Source: Candidatus Microgenomates bacterium
Lineage (GTDB): Bacteria; Patescibacteriota; Microgenomatia; UBA1406; GWC2-37-13
DNA length: 10,148 bases
Direction of reading: 5' to 3'
NCBI GenBank assembly: GCA_016178125.1
Contig: JACOTV010000078.1
Location: forward strand, 1-10,148
Made by a program: the position numbers and the translations under genes. Shown one piece after another: positions 5,568 through 10,148 of this stretch (its first letter is position 1; every line of letters starts with the position of its first letter). Below the pieces are notes generated by a model. That model saw nothing but the letters and a program-made list of their open reading frames with translations, was not told where the DNA came from and ran no database searches.

Positions 5568-6235
5568 AATTGATTCAAAACCGCTTCAACATCTCGCACA
5601 TCGTCAATTATGTATTTTACGCCAAGTTTTTCGGCTTCTCTGCGGTTTAAATGTCCACTAAGTACAACAATGGGGGTCGCTCCAGCGTTTTGCGCCATCT
5701 GGACGTCTGTCTTTGCGTCTCCAACAAATACCGTTTCGTTCGGCGACACGTTCTGGGTTTTCATAATAAGGTCGAGCATATAGGGATGCGGCTTTGTTTT
5801 CTCGTGGTCGTTTATTTCTGAAGAAGTCACAATCTGCGAAAAAACGTTAGGAAATCCGAAATGTGGAATTATCCGCTCCTTTAGCATCTTCGGCTCGTTT
5901 CCCGACGCCACGGCGAGGATGTATTTTTTACTGAGCTTTGAAAGCAAATCTTGGACACCTTCATGAATCGAAAGCGCGTCGATAAACGTGTTCCCCCAAA
6001 ATTCTTTTTCATACGCGGCATATACTTCTGCGACTTTATTGTGATGTTCCTTCAATAGTTCATCGATCACCGCCTTGTATGACTTCCCCCATTTTGAAAG
6101 AATCCGATCACGTTCAACCTGAAGTTCAAGATGTATACCAGCTTTTTCGAGTGCCTGGTGATAGCACGCAAAATACGCCTCCTTGGCACCGGTTACAAAC
6201 ACATCATCCCAGTCAAATGCCACGAGCTTTATCAT
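5564..6235 (-). CDS. HAD hydrolase, phosphoglycolate-phosphatase-like
   Basis: A 223-aa protein close to the usual length of Gph-like HAD phosphatases with a C1 helical cap. Motif I is FDWDDV (D8, D10); the common DxDGT has D11 in place of Gly. The cap spans about 15-85, motif II is AVASGN (S111), motif III is K148 in EKTKPHP, and motif IV is VFVGDAKTD (D173, D177). A small phosphomonoester such as phosphoglycolate or a nucleotide is the likely substrate, which is inference. I chose the ATG at 6235 over the one at 6262 because a perfect TATAAT ends 6 nt upstream, and motif I then sits at the normal distance from the N-terminus. It is the first gene of a two-gene unit with the S51 peptidase. 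Confidence 0.87.
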   Translation of the reverse strand: MIKLVAFDWDDVFVTGAKEAYFACYHQALEKAGIHLELQVERDRILSKWGKSYKAVIDELLKEHHNKVAEVYAAYEKEFWGNTFIDALSIHEGVQDLLSKLSKKYILAVASGNEPKMLKERIIPHFGFPNVFSQIVTSSEINDHEKTKPHPYMLDLIMKTQNVSPNETVFVGDAKTDVQMAQNAGATPIVVLSGHLNRREAEKLGVKYIIDDVRDVEAVLNQL

Positions 6236-6241
6236 GAGATG

Positions 6242-6247
6242 ATTATA
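6242..6247 (-). promoter_or_regulatory. -10 box of HAD/peptidase operon (leaderless)
   Basis: A perfect TATAAT on the minus strand ends 6 nt before the ATG at 6235. No convincing -35 is visible at 17 bp. It points to a leaderless start and rejects the longer reading frame. Confidence 0.6.
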
Positions 6248-6293
6248 CACGGCAAAAAACATGTACAGGGCATGCTAACAATCTTTTTTATTC

Positions 6294-6315
6294 TATAATT
6301 CCACCTTCGAGGTGG
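6294..6315 (+). promoter_or_regulatory. Upstream -10 box followed by palindrome
   Basis: TATAAT (6294-6299) is followed at once by a perfect 15-nt inverted repeat, CCACCT-TCG-AGGTGG (6301-6315). The palindrome ends 17 nt before the second TATAAT box (6333-6338), so it occupies the -35 position of the promoter nearest the gene. It could be an operator or the 5' hairpin of a longer transcript. I see no consensus -35 for either box. Confidence 0.4.
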
Positions 6316-6332
6316 TATTGCGAGTAAAGGTG

Positions 6333-6338
6333 TATAAT
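6333..6338 (+). promoter_or_regulatory. -10 box of YtxH-like gene (leaderless)
   Basis: A perfect TATAAT ends 6 nt before the ATG at 6345. The AAGGT just before the ATG is too close to serve as a Shine-Dalgarno site. Confidence 0.6.
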
Positions 6339-6344
6339 GAAGGT

Positions 6345-6704
6345 ATGAAAAAAAATAATGATAAGGCAAAAACAATAATCGGATCGATGGCCGTCGGGGC
6401 CGCTGCAGTTGCCGCAGGCGCCGCGGTGTTCTTTAAGGACAAAAAGAATCGCGACATGGCCTTAAAAGCGATAGAAGACTCTAAAAAGAAACTTCTTGAA
6501 GCCAAAGATGAACTCGAAGAAAAGGCTCGCGAGTTGCTAAATATGGGTGAAGAAGTCACGACAGAAGCCATCGCTGACGCAAAAAAAACCGCCAAAAAGG
6601 CTGAGAAAGTCGTCGAAAAAGAACTCACCAAGACCGAAAAAACGGTCAAGAAAGCGATAAAAAAAGCGCCGGTAAAAACAACCAAAAAGCCAAGCGCTAA
6701 ATAG
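6345..6704 (+). CDS. YtxH-like small Lys-rich protein, helix plus basic tail
   Basis: A 119-aa protein. A short basic start (KKNNDKAK) leads into a Gly/Ala-rich hydrophobic segment at 11-30 (IIGSMAVGAAAVAAGAAVFF), probably one membrane helix. A long charged helix or coiled coil follows at about 31-95, rich in Lys, Glu and Ala. A tail of Lys/Pro/Thr/Ala (96-119, with KKAIKKAP and KTTKKPSAK) resembles histone H1-like tails. The layout fits YtxH-type envelope/stress proteins, but short low-complexity sequence makes the family call weak. The start at 6345 is set by a -10 box; the reading frame from 6312 would begin inside the promoter. The tail could bind nucleic acid or the acidic cell envelope (inference). 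Confidence 0.7.
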   Translation: MKKNNDKAKTIIGSMAVGAAAVAAGAAVFFKDKKNRDMALKAIEDSKKKLLEAKDELEEKARELLNMGEEVTTEAIADAKKTAKKAEKVVEKELTKTEKTVKKAIKKAPVKTTKKPSAK

Positions 6705-6721
6705 TGAGTTTCCGAATAAGG

Positions 6722-6727
6722 TACACT
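6722..6727 (+). promoter_or_regulatory. -10 box of unknown-protein gene (leaderless)
   Basis: TACACT (4 of 6) ends 6 nt before the ATG at 6734. It is weak alone, but the spacing equals that of the stronger cases and it favours 6734 over the GTG at 6704, which overlaps the previous stop codon. Confidence 0.4.
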
Positions 6728-6733
6728 ACCGGT

Positions 6734-7372
6734 ATGCAAGTCCCTCAATCACGTACCGATCGCACGCATTTGCCCCTCCCTTCTGACATGCCTGTATCTG
6801 TGCCTAGACCCGCAGATGATACTCATAAAGACTCATGGATCGATCGCGATGGGTGGACGGTGAATTCAGTAATCGAAGACCCACTGGACGAGGGTGGAAA
6901 CGGCGCCACCGACCTCATAATAGTCTCCAAGCTTGAAGGCACAAAGACCATCAGCCACCAGTACGCACGGCGCGATTTTGAGGCAATAAACACGTGTAGC
7001 CTCGGACTCACCGCGGCGTCAACCTTGCAAGATTTCTTGACGATACTGGGCGCATCTACGACGCCTCTTCGTGACCCCGATGGTACGCAGTGCGACCGCG
7101 ATGAGCTCATACAACGCCTAACAGAGCTCCACCATGCCTTGGTAGTGTCATATTCGCTGACTGGCGCACCGCCCTCTCTTAACGAGCGTATCAGACTATT
7201 GACCAGCGTACCCGTTGTAGGAAACGCACGAAATACCGCGGAGTATATAATGTCGCGGCATATAGGCCGTCAAAAGGCCCAAACCCCCGCACAAACGCCT
7301 GAACCACGACACTTAATTACGCCACCCGTCACCCCTGGAACGCGCTTCTTTGACCGGTTTAAGAAGAAATGA
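6734..7372 (+). CDS. Unknown 212-aa protein with Pro-rich ends
   Basis: I do not recognise this protein. Residues 1-35 are Pro/Asp/Arg-rich and probably disordered. A central region has WIDRDGWTVNSVIEDP and GATDLIIVSKLEG, which look like beta strands, and then a helical part (80-180) with LQDFLTILGAS, DELIQRLTELHHALVVSY and NERIRLLTSVPVVGNARNTAEYIM. A Pro/Thr/Gln linker (183-203) ends in a basic FFDRFKKK tail. There is no signal peptide or membrane helix, so it should be cytosolic. The absence of stops and the good codon flow suggest a real gene. It overlaps the convergent SpoU gene by 14 nt at its 3' end. It starts 29 nt after the YtxH-like gene and could share its transcript. Confidence 0.65.
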   Translation: MQVPQSRTDRTHLPLPSDMPVSVPRPADDTHKDSWIDRDGWTVNSVIEDPLDEGGNGATDLIIVSKLEGTKTISHQYARRDFEAINTCSLGLTAASTLQDFLTILGASTTPLRDPDGTQCDRDELIQRLTELHHALVVSYSLTGAPPSLNERIRLLTSVPVVGNARNTAEYIMSRHIGRQKAQTPAQTPEPRHLITPPVTPGTRFFDRFKKK

Positions 7373-7891
7373 GGCTACTGGCCGCATAGAAGCTCACGAT
7401 TGCGGCGCTCACGATAACATTCAAGGACTTATTGATCCCCCACATGGGAATCTCGGCGATTGCGTCGCACAGCTTCAGTGTTTCTTTGGTGACCCCGAAT
7501 GTTTCGTTCCCCACAAGAAGCGCGACGGGCTTTTTATATACAATCTTTCGGTAGTCGACCGAGGTTTCGTCTTGCTCAACAGCCACGACCTGCACTCCCT
7601 CTTTATGAAGTTCTGCGATAGCCTCCGAGGCGGTCGCCTATATTCCCACGGAACGACTTTGTAGGTGCCTATTGAGGCCTTTTGAATACGGTGATTGGGG
7701 GGAATTTCGGTGTCTCCGCAAAGGTATATTTTGGTCACCGCGAGGCTGTCTGCGAGCCTAAACAATCCGCCAATATTATAGGTGTCATACACATTTTCGA
7801 CCACGAGATATATCGGGTTGCGGCGTATTGAGGCGGCCTCGGCCGGATCAGCTTCGCCGAGGCCGCGAAGCTCTTTTGCGTTCAGTTTCAT
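7359..7891 (-). pseudogene. Second TrmH/SpoU methyltransferase, frameshifted
   Basis: The first frame from 7891 gives an N-terminal part with motif 1 (VENVYDTYNIGGLFRLADS, N33 and R45), IQKASIGTYKVVPWEY (69-84), then nonsense. The minus-strand frame that ends at 7359 is open after a TAG at 7640-7638. It gives ATASEAIAELHKEGVQVVAVEQ, motif 2 (ALLVGNETFGV) and motif 3 (PMWGINKSLNVIVSAAI). Joined at about 7630-7643 the two make a continuous single-domain TrmH protein of about 177 aa with nothing missing, so loss of one base is enough to explain the break. No slippery heptamer or strong downstream structure is visible at the site, so programmed frameshifting is unlikely. The alternatives are a fresh pseudogene or a sequencing error. 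The start is set by TATAAT 6 nt upstream. Confidence 0.82.
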
Positions 7892-7897
7892 GGTTCT

Positions 7898-7903
7898 ATT
7901 ATA
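7898..7903 (-). promoter_or_regulatory. -10 box of second SpoU gene (leaderless)
   Basis: A perfect TATAAT on the minus strand ends 6 nt before the ATG at 7891. The -35 region is GC-rich and shows no consensus. It is divergent from the promoter at 7942-7970, and the whole 86-bp gap is promoter DNA. Confidence 0.6.
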
Positions 7904-7941
7904 CCCTGCTCCCAGCCCAAAAATCGAGTCTTAGCCTATAG

Positions 7942-7970
7942 TTGAATTTTAGTCTGACTTATAGTATAAT
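7942..7970 (+). promoter_or_regulatory. Promoter of secreted Pro/Thr protein (leaderless)
   Basis: TTGAAT (7942-7947) and TATAAT (7965-7970) are separated by exactly 17 bp. The -10 box ends 7 nt before the ATG at 7978. This is a near-consensus promoter and probably strong. Confidence 0.7.
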
Positions 7971-7977
7971 TCGCCCT

Positions 7978-8757
7978 ATGATCACTGTTCGCAAAATACT
8001 CACTTCAGGCACGATTTTGGGTCTTCTCTTTCTTATTTCGGTGCGCTTTAACTCAGGCGTAAACGCCGGCCAATATGGTAACCCCGAAGAACCCAGAAGT
8101 GGCAACCTGCTCATCGACAAACTGGTAAGTCGCGTGGCCAATACCGACCCCAATTCGGTTGAATATGTAGATAATCTATCGTCTTCAGACAACCACTTTA
8201 AACCAGGCGACGCCATCTCATTCAAGCTGAGAGTAAAAAATGACACGAATGAAACCGCTCCTCATGTGAAAATTGACGACCTCGTTCCCCCCTATATTGA
8301 GCCTCAAAATGGCGTGTACGGCTGGAACAGCTCAACCCGGATTATTCATCCCGAAGTCGGACAAATGCAGCCTGGCGAAGAAAAAGATTACATCATACCG
8401 ATGCGTGTCTATACCAACGACCGTCTTCACGCCTCAGGTAGTCTGTTGTGCGTCTCAAACAAGGCCGAAGTCAGCTGTGACCAAAAAGCCGACGAAGATT
8501 CAGCCCAATTCTGCATCGAAACCCCACCCCAGCCGACTGCCACTCCAACGGCAACACCTACGGCGACGCCTACCCCGACTACAACCAGCACTCCTACTCC
8601 TACGCCGACTGCTGGCCCCACCCAGACACCTACTCCAACCACCGCACCACAGGCATCGGTCGTACCTAAGACCGGTCCCACAGGTGGCATCTTCTTGGTT
8701 GTTTTTGAAGCGCTTACCCTAGGCGCCGGAATAGCCATAAAACGCAAAGTCTCTTAA
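7978..8757 (+). CDS. Secreted Pro/Thr-stalk protein with VPKTG sortase-like tail
   Basis: A 259-aa surface protein. Residues 1-30 form a signal peptide (basic start, hydrophobic TILGLLFLISV, probable cleavage after VNA). Residues 57-150 look like a DUF11/Ig-like beta domain (FKPGDAISFKLRVKNDT, VKIDDLVPPYIEP, GQMQPGEEKDYIIPMRV). Three Cys occur (158, 167, 179). A low-complexity Pro/Thr stalk spans about 183-225. The C-terminus has VPKTG (229-233), a hydrophobic helix (236-254) and a KRK end, the layout of an LPxTG sortase substrate with V in place of L. No sortase gene is in the window. The start at 7978 is set by a near-consensus promoter 7 nt upstream and places the signal peptide correctly. 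A role in cell-cell attachment would suit an episymbiont, but that is inference. Confidence 0.83.
   Translation: MITVRKILTSGTILGLLFLISVRFNSGVNAGQYGNPEEPRSGNLLIDKLVSRVANTDPNSVEYVDNLSSSDNHFKPGDAISFKLRVKNDTNETAPHVKIDDLVPPYIEPQNGVYGWNSSTRIIHPEVGQMQPGEEKDYIIPMRVYTNDRLHASGSLLCVSNKAEVSCDQKADEDSAQFCIETPPQPTATPTATPTATPTPTTTSTPTPTPTAGPTQTPTPTTAPQASVVPKTGPTGGIFLVVFEALTLGAGIAIKRKVS
8524..8652 (+). repeat. Low-complexity Pro/Thr-coding repeat tract
   Basis: An imperfect short-period repeat of CC(N)AC(N)-type codons encodes PTATPTATPT-, PTPT- and QTPTPT-type units. Third positions vary (ACT, ACG, ACA, ACC), so it is an older tract that has diverged silently rather than a fresh microsatellite. Length variation between strains would be expected. 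Confidence 0.8.
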
Positions 8758-8773
8758 CAGTTCCTTATATACA

Positions 8774-8791
8774 TATGTGGAAATCCACATA
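8774..8791 (+). promoter_or_regulatory. Inverted repeat between stalk protein and glycosyltransferase
   Basis: The arms TATGTGG (8774-8780) and CCACATA (8785-8791) pair perfectly around AAAT. The site lies 16 nt after the stalk-protein stop and ends 9 nt before the glycosyltransferase -10 box, covering where a -35 would be. An operator is the simplest reading. A terminator is less likely because no T-run follows. Confidence 0.45.
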
Positions 8792-8800
8792 ACGGTGTTA

Positions 8801-8806
8801 TATAAT
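8801..8806 (+). promoter_or_regulatory. -10 box of glycosyltransferase gene
   Basis: A perfect TATAAT lies 11 nt before the GTG start, giving a leader of about 5 nt. The box contains an in-frame TAA (8803-8805), which bounds the reading frame and leaves the GTG at 8818 as the likely start. Confidence 0.5.
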
Positions 8807-8817
8807 CGCCCAAACCT

Positions 8818-10113
8818 GTGAGAAAACGCAGAGAAACATTAAACGAAGAAAATTCACTCCTTGTCATCACCAACTACCACGATGACACCCGCGAGATTAA
8901 ACACCTCGATCCTGTTGCTATTCATGCAAAGCGTATCCTTACCCAACTCTCAAAATCCCAAAAGATCCTCGTACTCGCCGAAAAAACTGGCCGCAAAAAG
9001 ACCCATGTCGTGAATAAGCAACTTACCGTGCTACGCATCTGGGAGAAGAAGAACCCCGCTTCCTTCCCTATCATCTTATCCTACGTAGCCAAATACAACA
9101 AAATCCGCATGATCCACATTCAGTTCGACTTCAACACGTTTGGCGGCACCATTCCCAGTATGTTTTTGCCGCTTCTTATTGCTGCGCTTAAGCTCATGGG
9201 AAAGCATGTATCGATCGAGCTACACCATGTGCCGTTTGATATCACCACCATTAAACGCCATCACAGGAATAAGGCACCAATATTCTTAAACGCCATGAAC
9301 CACGCGTTGTTGTATTTCTACAAGGCACTCGGCGTGTTGTGCGATAAGGTCATCGTTTTTGAAGAGGACTTGCGTGAACGGCTGATGACCGCCATTCCCG
9401 AGGAAAAACTGATCGTTTTACCAATGGGAGTACACGAACAACAGGCGCAAAACAAGAGTGCGGCTAAACGCCGATTGGGACTTAAATCTGACCAATTTGT
9501 CCTTATGTCATTTGGGTTTTTTGATTGGCACAAAGGCACCGACTGGATCGCAAAAACGATACAGGAACTCAAGATTCCAAAGGTCAATCTTCTCTTAGTA
9601 GGCGGCCAGAATCCGAGCCTAAAATACACGGCTAATTATCGCCAATTTTATCGCGATATCATGAAGCTTTCGATGCAAGCAAAAAAGAATATTAAAGTCG
9701 TTGGATTTGTGACCGATAAACACATGTCGATGTATTACTCGGCGGCAGATTTAATCGTCTTCCCCTACCGTGAATTCCTCTCGGCCCCGACTGCGGTAAC
9801 CCATGCCTTAAGTTTCGGTAAACCGATCGTTTTTTCAAACAATTTAACGGACTACACTAAGTCCCCCGATTTCGCCCACGCAATGGACATGGCCGGGCTC
9901 ACGACCAAAGACCTCTTCTTCCCGCTTCACAAGACCGAATTTGAGGCATTTATCACGCATATTAAACACAACAAAGATATCTATAAAAAGCTCGTAAAAT
10001 TTAGCCAAATTTTGGCCGGGGAACGTAAATCTACCCGTGTTCTTCGGGACTACCAGACTATCATCTCAAAGCGCTACGCAATGCGCCCGCGCTTCATGTT
10101 TCGCTTCCGTTAG
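8818..10113 (+). CDS. GT4-family glycosyltransferase
   Basis: A 431-aa cytosolic or membrane-associated GT-B glycosyltransferase. The N-terminal Rossmann half has LLVITNY (14-20) and a D/H-rich stretch, IRMIHIQFDFNTFGG (96-110) and VSIELHHVPF (131-140). The C-terminal half shows the GT4 hallmarks: FGFFDWHKGTD (donor-phosphate Lys239), LLLVGG (258-263), VVGFVTDKHMSMYYSAADLIVFPY (294-317) and LSFGKPIV (331-338). The usual E-x7-E donor motif is altered: REFLSAPTAVTHALSFGKP keeps an acidic residue at 319 but has no second Glu before the SFGKP loop. It probably transfers a sugar from a nucleotide-sugar to a surface glycan, though acceptor and sugar are unknown. It starts at GTG, bounded by an upstream in-frame TAA. 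It follows a surface-protein gene on the same strand. Confidence 0.88.
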   Translation: MRKRRETLNEENSLLVITNYHDDTREIKHLDPVAIHAKRILTQLSKSQKILVLAEKTGRKKTHVVNKQLTVLRIWEKKNPASFPIILSYVAKYNKIRMIHIQFDFNTFGGTIPSMFLPLLIAALKLMGKHVSIELHHVPFDITTIKRHHRNKAPIFLNAMNHALLYFYKALGVLCDKVIVFEEDLRERLMTAIPEEKLIVLPMGVHEQQAQNKSAAKRRLGLKSDQFVLMSFGFFDWHKGTDWIAKTIQELKIPKVNLLLVGGQNPSLKYTANYRQFYRDIMKLSMQAKKNIKVVGFVTDKHMSMYYSAADLIVFPYREFLSAPTAVTHALSFGKPIVFSNNLTDYTKSPDFAHAMDMAGLTTKDLFFPLHKTEFEAFITHIKHNKDIYKKLVKFSQILAGERKSTRVLRDYQTIISKRYAMRPRFMFRFR

Positions 10114-10123
10114 ACCACTCCCT

Positions 10124-10148
10124 ATGAAAGGTAATTTCTTTTATAAAC
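10124..10148 (+). CDS. Possible start of a further gene (partial)
   Basis: An ATG 10 nt after the glycosyltransferase stop opens a frame, MKGNFFYK, that runs off the window. The TAGACC at 10111-10116 sits 7 nt upstream and overlaps the previous stop as seen elsewhere, but it matches a -10 box poorly. The short gap suggests co-transcription with the glycosyltransferase. Nothing can be said about function. Confidence 0.35.

Noticed and set aside
8427..8747. 106-aa minus-strand frame rich in Val/Gly
   Set aside because: It is antisense to the Pro/Thr repeat tract; the Val/Gly repeats simply mirror the Pro/Thr codons.
8775..8792. Five-codon ORF MWKST as a leader peptide
   Set aside because: It lies wholly inside the palindrome and arises from it; no biosynthetic gene or attenuator structure follows.
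1..10148. CRISPR array, toxin-antitoxin pair, restriction system or prophage genes
   Set aside because: I saw no regularly spaced repeats and no matching protein motifs.
1..10148. Alternative genetic code with UGA as Gly
   Set aside because: Several genes end cleanly at TGA (GIY-YIG, first SpoU, HAD at 5564, the 212-aa protein) at the expected family length or gene border.

Overview
The window looks like a compact genome segment from a Patescibacteria (Candidate Phyla Radiation) type bacterium. The signs are short intergenic gaps, no recognisable Shine-Dalgarno sequences, a set of short uncharacterised proteins, and a secreted protein with a Pro/Thr-rich stalk and a VPKTG sortase-like tail. 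UGA is used as a stop, so this is not the code-25 (Gly-UGA) subgroup. The phylum is an inference from gene style; no rRNA or ribosomal protein gene is present to test it.

Layout. 1-607 (+): HAD-like phosphatase. 618-970: a 353-bp unit made of one GIY-YIG endonuclease gene bracketed tightly by two inverted copies of a 27-nt palindromic repeat. 985-2052 (-): protein with four CBS domains and an HPF/RaiA-like tail. 2062-2950 (-): a broken NIF3-family gene, frameshifted and lacking the metal-binding HHP segment. 3017-3100 (+): tRNA-Leu(CAA), with its 3' end partly duplicated 30 bp downstream. 3156-4918 (+): TrmH/SpoU RNA methyltransferase, membrane-anchored class I methyltransferase and a two-helix membrane protein. 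4911-6235 (-): S51-type peptidase and a phosphoglycolate-phosphatase-like HAD protein, translationally coupled by an ATGA overlap. 6345-7372 (+): YtxH-like Lys-rich protein and an unknown protein. 7359-7891 (-): a second TrmH/SpoU methyltransferase, frameshifted. 7978-8757 (+): secreted, probably sortase-anchored Pro/Thr protein. 8818-10113 (+): GT4 glycosyltransferase. 10124-end: possible start of another gene.

Expression. In at least eight genes on both strands a TATAAT-like -10 box ends 6 or 7 nt before the start codon. Transcription would therefore begin at or next to the initiator codon (leaderless mRNA). This pattern fixes most start codons here and in several cases moves them inward from the longest possible ORF.

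Most notable. The GIY-YIG unit stands out because its two flanking repeats differ at only four of 27 positions, and those four form exactly two compensated base pairs of the same GAAA-capped hairpin. This suggests a small self-contained repeat/nuclease element maintained by selection on hairpin structure. The two broken genes are each either recent pseudogenes or assembly errors; reads would decide.
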